A stretch of 64,000 nucleotides of DNA, taken from positions 62,001 through 126,000 of the forward strand of contig CAWJPY010000004.1 of NCBI GenBank assembly GCA_963844865.1, in the 5' to 3' direction. This stretch comes from CAWJPY01 sp963844865 (GTDB lineage: Bacteria > Acidobacteriota > Thermoanaerobaculia > Thermoanaerobaculales > Sulfomarinibacteraceae). Below are positions 15,403-23,842 of the stretch, piece after piece. The first letter of the stretch is position 1, and every line of letters starts with the position of its first letter. The notes beneath the pieces are model-generated. The model saw nothing but the letters and a program-made list of their open reading frames with translations. It did not search any database and was not told the DNA's origin. Both the position numbers and the translations under genes were made by a program.

Positions 15403-16832
15403 GGCTCGCCCTCCCGGCCGCGGCCGCGCTCGGCCCGCAGCGCCTGCAGCCGCGCCCACAGGTCCTCCACCTGGCGCCGGGTGTCCTCCAGGGAGCCGCT
15501 GTTGTCGACGATGGAGTCGGCGTAGTCGAGCTTGTCGGCGATGGGCATCTGGGCCCGCAGCCTGGCCTCGGCGTCGGAGCGGGAGATGCCGTCGCGCCTC
15601 ATCAGGCGCTCGACCTGCACCTCCTCGGGCGCGAACACCACCACCAAATGGTCGAACATGAACTGCATGTTGGCCTCGAGCAGGAGCGGCACGGCGACCT
15701 GGATGACGGCCTCCGGGTCGTCCTCCCTGATGCGCTGCACCTCGGCGATGAAGAGCTCGGAGATGCGGGGATGGGTGAAGCTCTCCAGCCTCTTCCGCTT
15801 CTCGGCATCGGCGAACACGATCTCGCCGAGGCGCGCACGATCCAGGGTGCGGTCGTCGGACAGCACCTGCTCGCCGAAGTACGCCACGATGTCCCGCCAG
15901 GCCGGCCGGTCCGGCTCCACCACCCGCCGCGCCAGCACGTCGAAGTCGACGAGCGGCGCCCCCAGCTCGGACAGCATGGAGGCCACCGCGGTCTTGCCGG
16001 TGGCGATGCCCCCGGTCAGCCCCACCAGCAGCGAGCGGCCGTCGCCCCTGAGCGCCTTCATCTGCTCCTCCTGTCCGTAGGAGCCCGGGAACGCGCAGCT
16101 CACGTCGAGCTGCGCGCCGGCGTAGCTGACGGGGTAGCGGATGCCCCTCCCGTACAGCGCCTCCATCCCCGCCAGGGCCACGTCGATGCTCTCAGGCGGC
16201 AGGGCCATCACCAGCTCGTCGTCCTGGGCATGGCCGTAGCGGCGCTCGCCGTAGCAGGGGATGGCCAGGGATGGCTTGCCGTCGAGGAAGCACCGCGCCA
16301 CCGCGTCCGCGCACGAGGTCTCGCCCACGCAGTGGAAATGCATGACCTCGTAGCGCTCGTGCTGCAGGGAGTTGATGAGCAGCATCATCTGGGCCGGGTT
16401 GCCGTAGACGAGGACCATGTCGGGGTCGAAGGGATTGTAGACGAGGGGCGCCATGGCCACCGCCCGGAAGCGGCCGCTCGGGATGCGCGGGATGGCGCTC
16501 TCATAAGCGGCGCCGTCGCGCCGGGTCCTGGTCCAGACCATGGAGCGGAAGCTGCCGTCCCGGAAGAGCTCGGGGAGCTCGCCGAGGCCGATGACGGAAG
16601 GGCACATGGCGCCCACGAAGTCTTCCAGGCAGGCGCCCACGGTCCAGTCGCAGGTCCGCACCAGGGTGAAGAGCTGGCACATGGTGACCTTGTGGCCGAG
16701 GCGCCTGAGAAAGGGGACGCGGTCGAGCTCGTCGGGGTCCTCGAGCAGCTTGAGGGCCACCGGGAAGGTTCTCGGCCGGAGCAGCCGCTCGAGGCGGCGA
16801 ACCGGTCCTTCCCAGTCCCGAGAGGAGGGCAC
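15399..16832 (-). CDS. coaE: DUF169-dephospho-CoA kinase (CoaE) fusion protein
   Basis: 477 residues in one uninterrupted frame. Residues 1-257 are a DUF169 domain: VALKLLEDP, MCQLFTLVRTCDWTVGACLEDFVGAMCPSV-type Cys-rich helix, MVLVYGNPAQMM and a GETSCADAVARCFLDGKPS..PCYGERR segment. Residues 258-477 are a complete CoaE: P-loop GLTGGIATGKT at 271-281, DFDVLARRVVEP with the catalytic Asp, SFTHPRI, and VPLLLEAN followed by the lid with two Arg in ERLMRRD. CoaE phosphorylates dephospho-CoA in the last step of CoA synthesis. GTG start at 16832 with TAGGAG, 8 bp after the SMP-30 stop. Fusion of DUF169 to CoaE is unusual. A possible separate start for the kinase is noted at 16059-16072. Confidence 0.88.
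   Translation of the reverse strand: MPSSRDWEGPVRRLERLLRPRTFPVALKLLEDPDELDRVPFLRRLGHKVTMCQLFTLVRTCDWTVGACLEDFVGAMCPSVIGLGELPELFRDGSFRSMVWTRTRRDGAAYESAIPRIPSGRFRAVAMAPLVYNPFDPDMVLVYGNPAQMMLLINSLQHERYEVMHFHCVGETSCADAVARCFLDGKPSLAIPCYGERRYGHAQDDELVMALPPESIDVALAGMEALYGRGIRYPVSYAGAQLDVSCAFPGSYGQEEQMKALRGDGRSLLVGLTGGIATGKTAVASMLSELGAPLVDFDVLARRVVEPDRPAWRDIVAYFGEQVLSDDRTLDRARLGEIVFADAEKRKRLESFTHPRISELFIAEVQRIREDDPEAVIQVAVPLLLEANMQFMFDHLVVVFAPEEVQVERLMRRDGISRSDAEARLRAQMPIADKLDYADSIVDNSGSLEDTRRQVEDLWARLQALRAERGRGREGEP
16059..16072 (-). promoter_or_regulatory. Possible internal ribosome-binding site and ATG for free CoaE
   Basis: Inside the fusion gene, exactly at the domain junction, the minus strand reads AGGAGG at 16072-16067, then a 5-base spacer and ATG at 16061-16059 (Met258). 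This is a near-ideal Shine-Dalgarno and could yield a separate 220-residue CoaE as well as the fusion. The bases also encode Gln-Glu-Glu-Gln, so chance is possible. Confidence 0.4.
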
Positions 16833-16840
16833 GGGCGCTC

Positions 16841-17950
16841 CTAGACCGGGGTCGAGGGCTCGGCGACCTCGGGGGCTGGGGTTTCGGCCCCGATGTCCAC
16901 CACCACCAGGGAATGTTCCTTGTAGCTGCCCAGCACGAGGACGCCGTCGCGCTCCATGACGCTGGTCACGAACGCCACTTCTCCCGACGGGTCCTGCAGG
17001 CTGCGGATGACATGGCCGTCGGGCCCGAGTTCCACCACCAGGCCGTAGCGTATGGGCGCCGGCTGCATGAAGGCGGGCAGGCGCAGGGTCACCTTGCGCA
17101 GGAAGGGATGGGGCCCCATGGCGTCGAGGGCGGCGATCCGGGGCGTCGGCAGGGCCACCCACACCGTACCCCGGGGCGAGTAGTTGATGTTGTCGGGGAA
17201 GCCGGGGAGGTTGTCCGCGAACACGTCGCTGGTGCCGGCCCGGGGCCCGCTCAGCCACAGCCGCCTGATGCGGTAGGCCCCGGTCTCCGCCACCAGGAGG
17301 TTGGAGCCGTCGCGGGCCACGGTCACCCCGTTGGCGAACTGCAGGCCATCCATCACCACCCGGACCTCACCGGAGGCCGGGTCGTAGGCGAGGAGGCGGC
17401 CGAGGCCGGCATGCTCGATGATGTCCACCGTGTCGTGGCCGTACCCGAACTTGGTGGAGGCGTCGGTGAAGTAGACGGTGCCGTCGGGAGCGATGTCGAG
17501 ATCGTCCGCGAAGCCGAAGGGGACCGCACCCGCCGCGGTGGCGAGCACCTGGATCGTCCCGTCCGGGGCCACCGCCAGCAACCCACGCCCGGCGTCGGCC
17601 ACCACCAGGTCGCCGGCTGCGTCGAAGACCATGCCGAGGGGCCGGCCACCGGTGTCCGCCAGCACCTCAGCCGCGCCGCCGGCCAGCCGCACACGGACGA
17701 TGCGGCCATCCTCGACCCCGGTGTAGACGTTGCCGACCGCGTCGAAGGCCACGTCCTCGGGCCCATTGCCGAAGCCCTCGAGCAGCCGGCGTGAGGCGAC
17801 AAGGTCATGGTTGGGGGCGAGGACACCCGTCATGGCGGGAGCCTGCGGCGGGTCCCACGCCACCGGATCGATGGGTACCGGCCACAGGGCCAGGTACGCG
17901 ATGCCTGCCACGACCAGCACGCCGAGCATCAGCAACAACCGTCGCCACAT
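16841..17950 (-). CDS. Membrane-anchored SMP-30/strictosidine-synthase-like beta-propeller protein
   Basis: 369 residues. Residues 1-30 form a single membrane anchor or uncleaved signal (WRRLLLMLGVLVVAGIAYLALW). The rest is a six-bladed propeller with recurrent blade motifs: GPEDVAFDAVGNVYTG, GMVFDAAGDLVVADA, DDLDIAPDGTVYFTD, NGVTVARDGSNLLVAETG and FPDNINYSPRGTVWVAL. This pattern is that of the strictosidine synthase/APMAP branch of the SMP-30/gluconolactonase clan, whose Asn/Asp-lined centre binds Ca2+ and hydrolyses lactones or esters. ATG 17950 with GGAGG directly before it; ATG 18010 in frame is an alternative. First gene of the operon with DUF169-CoaE. Confidence 0.85.
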   Translation of the reverse strand: MWRRLLLMLGVLVVAGIAYLALWPVPIDPVAWDPPQAPAMTGVLAPNHDLVASRRLLEGFGNGPEDVAFDAVGNVYTGVEDGRIVRVRLAGGAAEVLADTGGRPLGMVFDAAGDLVVADAGRGLLAVAPDGTIQVLATAAGAVPFGFADDLDIAPDGTVYFTDASTKFGYGHDTVDIIEHAGLGRLLAYDPASGEVRVVMDGLQFANGVTVARDGSNLLVAETGAYRIRRLWLSGPRAGTSDVFADNLPGFPDNINYSPRGTVWVALPTPRIAALDAMGPHPFLRKVTLRLPAFMQPAPIRYGLVVELGPDGHVIRSLQDPSGEVAFVTSVMERDGVLVLGSYKEHSLVVVDIGAETPAPEVAEPSTPV

Positions 17951-18167
17951 CCTCCTGCCCCCCTCACCGCTCCGTAACGCCCCCGTCGGCCGCGCCAGGG
18001 CGCTGATCATGGCTCCACGGACGTTCGGTCGCGGATGGACGACACGAGGATAGCAGGGCGGACCAGGGGCGTCATCGGGATCCGCGGCATGCCTGAGCCC
18101 CTGCGGCGGCGGTGTCACATGGGATGGCACGGGACCGCGCGGAGACAGTGGGACGTCCACATTGCCC

Positions 18168-18307
18168 GTCATTCTGAGCGAGGGTCGGTCCTCCGGAGCG
18201 AGTCGAAGGATCCCCCGAGAGCACCAGATCCGGGCCGTTGGCTCGCCACACCGGAGACTTCGGGGGACCCTTCGACTCGCGGCCCGGGGCCGCTCGCTCA
18301 GGGTGAC
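18168..18307. repeat. Hairpin repeat, unit 1
   Basis: Long imperfect inverted repeat. The left arm has GTCATTCTGAGCGAG near 18168 and GAGCGAGTCGAAGGATCC near 18198. The right arm has the complementary CCCTTCGACTCGC near 18269 and GCTCGCTCAGGGTGAC ending at 18307. The 'GTCATTCTGAGCGA..GAAGGATC' wording is typical of intergenic repeats scattered in many high-GC genomes of soil and subsurface bacteria. Frames read through it give repeated Ser-Lys-Gly-Pro-type peptides and should not be called genes. Confidence 0.75.
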
Positions 18308-18320
18308 AGGAAGAAGGTGT

Positions 18321-18444
18321 GTCATTGGGAACGAGGGGAGGTCCGGCGGAGCGAGTCGAAGGATCGTCCGAGAGCACCAGAGTCGTGGCTGGGAGGCGTC
18401 CCACGGGCTTTCGGGGGATGGTTCGACTCGTCGCTCGCCATGAC
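18321..18444. repeat. Hairpin repeat, unit 2
   Basis: Second, more diverged copy directly after the first: GTCATTGGGAACGAG and GAGCGAGTCGAAGGATC on the left, GGTTCGACTCGTCGCTCGCCATGAC on the right. Both units share the internal sequence CCGAGAGCACCAGA. A further GTCATTGGGAGCG at 18458 looks like the beginning of a third unit cut off by ychF. Confidence 0.7.
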
Positions 18445-18483
18445 AGAACAACGGTGTGTCATTGGGAGCGGTACACTCGAAGC

Positions 18484-19560
18484 ATGCTCTCGGTCGGCAT
18501 CATCGGCCTGCCCAACGTGGGCAAATCGACCCTGTTCAACGCCCTGACCGCCGGTCACGCCGAGGTCTCCAACTACCCCTTCACCACCATCGCCAGCAAC
18601 CTGGGCGTGGTGGCGGTCCCCGACCCCCGCCTGGAGCGGCTCCGCGAGGCGCTCCAGCCGGAGAAGACCACCCCCTGCGCCGTCCGCTTCATCGACATCG
18701 CCGGCCTGGTGGCCGGGGCGAGCCGCGGCGAGGGGCTGGGCAACCAGTTTCTGGGCGAGATCCGCCAGACCGACGCCATCGCCCACGTGGTGCGCTGCTT
18801 CGGCAAGGCCGACGTCGCCCACGTCTTCGCCGACGTCGACCCGGTGCGGGACGTGGAGGTGGTCGACACCGAGCTCATGCTGGCCGACCTGGAGGTGCTG
18901 GGCAGGGCCATCGCCAAGCGCGCCAAGGACTGGCAGACCCGCCCCCGGGAGCACGCCCCAGAGCGGGAGCGCATGCTGGCCTGGCGGGACAGCCTGGAGC
19001 GGGCCGAGCCGCTGCGCCGCCTGGATCTCTGCGCGGAGAACCTGCGCGAGCTCAAGACCGCCGGCCTCCTCACCGGCAAGCCGGTGCTGTACGTGGCCAA
19101 CGTGGCCGGCGGCCACGGGGATGTCGTGGATCGCCTGCGCGAGCGCGAGCCCCACGCCGAGGTCGTGGCCGTGGACGCCGGGATGGAGCTGGAGCTCGGC
19201 CAGATGGACGCTGCCGAGCGGGCCGAGTTCATGGAGGAGCTGGAGATCTCGGAGCCTGGCCTCGACCGCCTGGCCCGCGCGGCCTTCGATCTGCTCGGGT
19301 TGATCACGTTCTACACCGTGGTCAAGGGCAAGCTGCAGGCATGGGAGCTGCCCCGCGGCACCGCGGCCCCGGCCGCCGCCGGCAAGGTGCACTCCGACAT
19401 GGAGCGGGGGTTCATCCGCGCCCAGGTGGTGACGGCCGAGGAGCTCATCGAGGCGGGTGACGTGCACGAGATCCAGGCCCAAGGCCACGCGAGGACCGTG
19501 GGCAGAAGCTACGAGGTGCGGGACGGCGACGTCGTCGAGTTCCTCTTCACGTCCCCGTAG
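18484..19560 (+). CDS. ychF: Redox-regulated ribosome-associated GTPase/ATPase YchF (OLA1 family)
   Basis: 358 residues, the normal YchF length. P-loop GLPNVGKST at 8-16, switch-I-like PFTTIASNLGVV, G3-type DIAGLVAGAS, and QFLGEIRQTDAIAHVVRCF, a family signature. The C-terminus is the TGS domain (LLGLITFYTVVKGK, then HSDMERGFIRAQVV and a final DGDVVEFLF). The base-specificity motif is not the canonical NKxD, as in other family members, which prefer ATP. Start ATG at 18484 has only a weak ribosome-binding site. It begins right after the hairpin repeats, so its promoter may overlap them. Confidence 0.95.
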   Translation: MLSVGIIGLPNVGKSTLFNALTAGHAEVSNYPFTTIASNLGVVAVPDPRLERLREALQPEKTTPCAVRFIDIAGLVAGASRGEGLGNQFLGEIRQTDAIAHVVRCFGKADVAHVFADVDPVRDVEVVDTELMLADLEVLGRAIAKRAKDWQTRPREHAPERERMLAWRDSLERAEPLRRLDLCAENLRELKTAGLLTGKPVLYVANVAGGHGDVVDRLREREPHAEVVAVDAGMELELGQMDAAERAEFMEELEISEPGLDRLARAAFDLLGLITFYTVVKGKLQAWELPRGTAAPAAAGKVHSDMERGFIRAQVVTAEELIEAGDVHEIQAQGHARTVGRSYEVRDGDVVEFLFTSP

Positions 19561-19747
19561 CACACTCGTCCGGCGCGCCCTGCACCGCGCGGATCGACCC
19601 TATCCCGGCGCCGTCACTCCCGACACTCCAACGCCCCGCGTCTCGAGGAAGGCGCCACTTGCGTTCCCCTTCCACGTGCTCGAACGTGCACGGACGGCCG
19701 GTCTCTCCGATGGGAACCGGAGCCGCCCACTCCCTGGAGGACCGCGG

Positions 19748-22249
19748 TCACTCTCGCGGTGTCAGCGAGCCCTCGGTGATCCAGTGCTCGAACAGGCGCC
19801 GCACCCGGTAGCTGTCGACGGGGAACTCGGCCTCGCACTCCGCGGGAGTGGCGCCCTCGGCCGCCTTCAGCCACACGCTCTGGATCAGGTCCAGGTTGGG
19901 CTCATCCGCCACCTTGGTGGGCTTGCGCTCGGTAGGACGGAAGCGCGCATCGTCGCCGGCCAGGGCGACCGCCCTCATCAGCTCGTCATACCTGCGGATG
20001 CCTTCGAACAGGATGGGTTGCACCGCCTTGGGCGCGCCCTTCTCCATGTTGACGGCCGACTCGTCCTCGCTGTCGGTGAACACGAACCGGCCGAGGATGG
20101 GCCGCTCCAGCATCTGGTAGAGGGCGGCCTCCCCTACCAGCACGCCCGTGCGCGCGCTGCGGATCATGCCACCGTCGAAGCGGATGGTCGCTGCGGTGAC
20201 ACCGTCCTGGCCGGTCACGGTCAACACTCCGGTGAGCTGCGAATCCGACATGTTCTGGAGCAGACCGGGGAGCCCGAACAGGGCCAAGTCGCCGGCCAGA
20301 GCCGCGGCCGCGGCCGGTTCCTGGGCGGGCGGGGCACCCATGCTCTCCAGGGTTCGCCTCGCCGCCATCCCGAAGGGTTGGCTCGGATGCTTGTCCGCCA
20401 CCTCCTGCAGCACCTTGCGGACCATCGGGGTGTCGGTGCCGGACAGCGCCTCCACCAGGTGCACCACGCCCTCCGCCTTGCGGCGGGAGCCCACGGACAT
20501 GCCCAGGAACTTGGTGGGCAGCTCCTCGCGCAGAGCTCCCACCAGTCGCTGCACCGCCGTTGCGTCGTCGCTCAGGTCGACACCGGCCAGCTTGCCGAGC
20601 CTGGCCAGGGTGTTACCGAGCTGCGGCTGCCGCTTCAGGCCGTGGACCACCACGCACCGGCGCCCCTCCATCGTCCCGGTCCTGGCAAGCATGGTGAGCG
20701 CTGTGTCGAGCAGTGACTGCACCTCCTCCGGGGTGTGGGGCATCTCGCGGCCGGAAACGAGCGCCTCCTCGAGGTCGTTCACGCGCGCCATGAGGGTCCG
20801 CACCACCCGGTCGTGATGAAGCTGGCCCATGGTCGCCAGCGCCTCGCGGATGAGGGGCAGGGGGTTGTCGGGCTCGGAGGTCCGCACCAGGACGTCCATC
20901 TCCCTGTCGAGGGAAGCATCCTCGGGACGGGGGATGGTCCTCATGAGGTACACCAGGTTGCGCTCCAGAAACCAGGGAAACGCGCGTTCGCCTTGGCCCG
21001 CCTCGAAGAGAGCATCCACCGCCGCCGCCCGGGCCGGGGGGCCCTGGGCGCTCAGGAGCTGCAGGAGCAGCCGGCGGCGGTCTCGGCTGGTCTCGTCCTC
21101 CAGCTGGATGAAGAGCTCGGAAGGCTCGAGCTGGGGGAAGAAGCCCATGACTCGACGGAACAGGTAGTGGAGGTCCTGGGAGTCCGCGCAGCGCCGGAGC
21201 TGGGCCTCGTCCAGAGCGCCGTACGCCTTGGTGCGAACGTTGTTGATGATGGTGGACTCTACCTGCTCATCCTCGATCATGCGCCCGGCCAGATCGAACA
21301 GGGTCACCGCCCGGCCCAGGGAGCCGTCGTTGAACTCCTCCACCGCCGTGGTGACCAGCTCCGTGAACCGCTTGTACTTCTCCTGGCGATCACCGGCCAG
21401 GGTCACCAGGCGGTGCATGGCACGCACCGCCCGCTGCGCCGGCTGCTCGCCCTCCGAGGTCGGCGGGGCCGCCCAATCGGGGAGGCTGCGCCCGAGCATG
21501 CGGACGATGCCCTCCTCCAGCACCGGGATGCCGTGGTTCGCGAGCTGGCCGACCGAACGTTCGAGCTCGGCTGCATCCCGCGCCTCGCTGGCGGCCTCGC
21601 TCAGGATGCCCGCTAGCACGGCACCTCCGCTCCCTCCGCTCGGGCCGGCTGGCGACCCCCCATCGGCGGCCCCTCGAGGCTGTTGGCCGAGGGCGCCCTG
21701 GAGCTGGGCCTGACGCTCGAACATGCTCAGCAAGAGGCCGATGCGGCGGTCCAAGGGGGGCGACTCCTCCGTCACCGTCCTCCCCCCGTCGCCGGGACCC
21801 CTCCGGCCGGCCACGGGCTGGGCCATTCCGGCCAGACCCAAGTCGCCGCGCCCGACCATCCCACCGTCGTCGTGCCGGACATGCCTGAGGTTGGCGAGGT
21901 CCCGGGCGAGCTTGGCCTGCTCCTGCTGCGGGCAGCTCTCCAGCAGTATCGGCTGCAGGGCCTCGAGGTACATGCGCATGCGCTCCCTGGGCAGGAGCTC
22001 GAGCTCAGCGAGAAGGTGCAGCTTCTTCGCGGCGTGGAAGAGGTAGTCGCTGGTGGTCACCACGTCGCCGACGTGGCTCTGACTGGCGGCCCACCCGAGG
22101 ACCTCCGCCGCCGCGCCGCGCACGGGAATCTGGAACAGATCCTCCACGTACTCGACAAAGAGGAGCGGCGGGATGCTGTCCGAGAGATATTGGTGCAGCG
22201 CATCGAGCGCCTCAGGCTTGGGCGGCTGGCGGGTTCCACTCGAGTTCAC
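19748..22249 (-). CDS. Large DUF4388-containing protein with helical repeats
   Basis: About 833 residues, all predicted cytoplasmic. Residues about 1-640 are rich in amphipathic helices (LEELVRT..., VRMLGRSL, LLQLLSAQGP, FWFLERNLVYLM) suggesting HEAT/ARM-like repeats, with a low-complexity Gly/Pro/Ser linker near 190-215. A DUF4388 (PATAN-like) domain follows at roughly 645-745 (ALFGLPGLLQNMSDSQLTGVL, then GMIRSARTGVLVGEAALYQML and GRFVF). The extreme C-terminus is a short helix-turn-helix-like segment. DUF4388 proteins are linked to two-component and gliding/signalling systems. GTG 22249 chosen; TTG 22264 is possible. Specific role unknown. Confidence 0.7.
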   Translation of the reverse strand: MNSSGTRQPPKPEALDALHQYLSDSIPPLLFVEYVEDLFQIPVRGAAAEVLGWAASQSHVGDVVTTSDYLFHAAKKLHLLAELELLPRERMRMYLEALQPILLESCPQQEQAKLARDLANLRHVRHDDGGMVGRGDLGLAGMAQPVAGRRGPGDGGRTVTEESPPLDRRIGLLLSMFERQAQLQGALGQQPRGAADGGSPAGPSGGSGGAVLAGILSEAASEARDAAELERSVGQLANHGIPVLEEGIVRMLGRSLPDWAAPPTSEGEQPAQRAVRAMHRLVTLAGDRQEKYKRFTELVTTAVEEFNDGSLGRAVTLFDLAGRMIEDEQVESTIINNVRTKAYGALDEAQLRRCADSQDLHYLFRRVMGFFPQLEPSELFIQLEDETSRDRRRLLLQLLSAQGPPARAAAVDALFEAGQGERAFPWFLERNLVYLMRTIPRPEDASLDREMDVLVRTSEPDNPLPLIREALATMGQLHHDRVVRTLMARVNDLEEALVSGREMPHTPEEVQSLLDTALTMLARTGTMEGRRCVVVHGLKRQPQLGNTLARLGKLAGVDLSDDATAVQRLVGALREELPTKFLGMSVGSRRKAEGVVHLVEALSGTDTPMVRKVLQEVADKHPSQPFGMAARRTLESMGAPPAQEPAAAAALAGDLALFGLPGLLQNMSDSQLTGVLTVTGQDGVTAATIRFDGGMIRSARTGVLVGEAALYQMLERPILGRFVFTDSEDESAVNMEKGAPKAVQPILFEGIRRYDELMRAVALAGDDARFRPTERKPTKVADEPNLDLIQSVWLKAAEGATPAECEAEFPVDSYRVRRLFEHWITEGSLTPRE

Positions 22250-22365
22250 GCTGCACAACCTCAACTTACAGTCTATCTCAAGTTCGCCGCCGGACGCCGC
22301 GGGCAGTTGCCGGACGGCCTTCCTGGGGCTCCTCGGCGAGCCTCAGCGCACGGCCATGTCAGTCC

Positions 22366-23379
22366 TCAGTCGAACGAGAGGCACACCTTGCCGAGGTGGG
22401 CACCGCTCTTCATGTACCGGAAGGCCGCGGGTGCATCGCTGAAGGGGAAGACTCGATCCACCACGGGTCGCATCTGGTTGCTCGAGATCGCCCGATTCAT
22501 GGACTCGAAGCTCTCGCGACAGCCCACCAACAGGCCCTGCAGACGAACGCCCTGCATCAGAATCGGGAGCACACTGAGCCGGCTGGCGGCCCCGGAGAGG
22601 GCGCCGATGATGCTGATGGATCCTCCGATGCGAACCGCCCGCAGGGACTGCTCCAGGGTTCCCGCGCCTCCGACCTCGACCACGTGATCGACTCCCACGC
22701 CGTGGGCCAGCTTGTGGGCCGTCTTCCCCCAGCCGTCGTCCTCGCGGTAGTTGATCTCCTGCCAGCTGCCCAGCTCCCGCACCCGCTGCAGCTTGTCGTC
22801 GCTGGACGAGGTGGCGATCACCAGCGCACCGAACATCCGAGCGAACTGCAGAGCGAAGATGGACACCCCGCCGGTGCCCTGCACGAGGACGATGTCACCG
22901 GCCCGCAGCCCGCCGTGCTCCACGAGCGCGTTCCAGGCCGTGACCCCCGAGCACGGCAGCGTCGCCGCCTCCTCGTCGGAGAGGTGCTCCGGTGGGTGGA
23001 CGATCCCTTCCTGACCGACCACCATCAGCTCGGCCAGGGTTCCGTCGTACGGACCTCCCAGGGTGGAGCGCAGTCGGGCTCGCGTCGGCGTTCCCGACAC
23101 CCAGTCGTGGAAGAAGGTGGTCGCGACACGATCCCCGACCCGAGCCCGGGTCACCCCGTCCCCCACCTCCACAACCTCGCCCACACCATCGGAGCAGGGG
23201 ATGAGGGGGAGGGGCTGCTTGGGGTTGTAGGTCCCCTCCACGGTCATGATGTCCCGGTAGTTGAGGGACGCGGCCCGCATCCGGATCAGCACCTGGTCGG
23301 CTCCCGGACGGGGATCGGCACGCTCCGCCGGCTTGAGGTTGTCCAGGCCGAACTCACCCTGTATCTCGAACACCTTCAT
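22366..23379 (-). CDS. Medium-chain dehydrogenase/reductase, quinone-oxidoreductase-like
   Basis: 337 residues. The GroES-like N-terminus has VLIRMRAASLNYRD and IPCSDGVGEVVEVG. The Rossmann half has VLVQGTGGVSIFALQFA for NAD(P)H, and GGAGTLEQSLRAVRIGGSISIIG near the C-terminus. The four-Cys structural zinc loop and the catalytic Cys/His pair of alcohol dehydrogenases are absent, which places it among zinc-independent quinone/enone reductases. Start ATG 23379 has GGAGGTGA 4 bp upstream; the GTG codon before it is less likely. It lies 116 bp upstream of the DUF4388 gene on the same strand. Substrate unknown. Confidence 0.87.
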   Translation of the reverse strand: MKVFEIQGEFGLDNLKPAERADPRPGADQVLIRMRAASLNYRDIMTVEGTYNPKQPLPLIPCSDGVGEVVEVGDGVTRARVGDRVATTFFHDWVSGTPTRARLRSTLGGPYDGTLAELMVVGQEGIVHPPEHLSDEEAATLPCSGVTAWNALVEHGGLRAGDIVLVQGTGGVSIFALQFARMFGALVIATSSSDDKLQRVRELGSWQEINYREDDGWGKTAHKLAHGVGVDHVVEVGGAGTLEQSLRAVRIGGSISIIGALSGAASRLSVLPILMQGVRLQGLLVGCRESFESMNRAISSNQMRPVVDRVFPFSDAPAAFRYMKSGAHLGKVCLSFD

Positions 23380-23563
23380 CACATCACCTCCATCTGCCCG
23401 TCCTCGTTCGGCCTTCCACCGGAGCGGCCGATGATATCAGCTCTTTCACCCCCATCCGGAGCTCTCCGCACCGTCATCACCTCCGAGCACGGCGATGATC
23501 GTGTCGATCGCCCCACTCCCGCGGGCAGCGCCCGAAGGCGGAGTCGCAGACCTTGCCGGCGCA

Positions 23564-23593
23564 TTGACATCCTCGCTGATTCAACCGTATTCT
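23564..23593 (+). promoter_or_regulatory. Sigma-70-type promoter, TTGACA-N18-TATTCT
   Basis: Consensus -35 TTGACA (23564-23569), 18-base spacer, -10 TATTCT (23588-23593), in a noticeably AT-rich patch that continues to 23609. It points at the SulP remnant starting at 23610, 16 bp downstream of the -10. It is one of the best promoter matches in this GC-rich window. Confidence 0.55.
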
Positions 23594-23609
23594 ATTTTAG
23601 TTATATCCA

Positions 23610-23783
23610 ATGTCCGTAACGGGACCGGCCATGCCGGGAAAGCCCGCCGATACAGCACATGCCGCTGCCAGAGGGGCACGCACCTACCTGTGGCGGCCGG
23701 TGGAGATCGTGCGCAGCTACCGGCGGCGCGACCTGTCGCCGGACCTGATCGCCGGAGTGACGGTGGCCGCGGTGGCGATACCA
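23610..23783 (+). pseudogene. N-terminal remnant of a SulP-family anion transporter
   Basis: 58 codons translate to a start typical of SulP permeases: a short leader, then IVRSYRRRDLSPDLIAGVTVAAVAIP at about residues 33-58, which in intact proteins leads into 'QAMAYA' and the first membrane helices. After AIP the similarity stops abruptly and the frame continues as random Arg/Pro-rich sequence into the converging GNAT gene. About 90% of the gene is missing. The promoter and start region survive, so a short peptide could still be made. It is a deletion remnant rather than a frameshift, as no other frame continues the family. Confidence 0.7.
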
Positions 23784-23842
23784 CGTGACCTGGGTCAAGA
23801 GCCGCCGCGGTGGCGCGAGGGCGCTCCCCGGGCCGCGCCGGC

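Larger units (their letters stand above)
17951..18483. other. Intergenic region carrying two tandem hairpin repeats
   Basis: No supported gene between the divergent SMP-30-like and ychF genes. Most of the right half is occupied by the two inverted-repeat units listed separately; the part from 17951 to 18167 shows nothing recognisable beyond presumed promoters. Confidence 0.5.

Noticed and set aside
18072..18404. Minus-strand open frame of 110 codons in the ychF upstream region
   Set aside because: Its sequence is the translated hairpin repeat, with repeated Ser-Asp-Asp-Pro-Ser-Thr-Arg and similar peptides; a repeat, not a gene.
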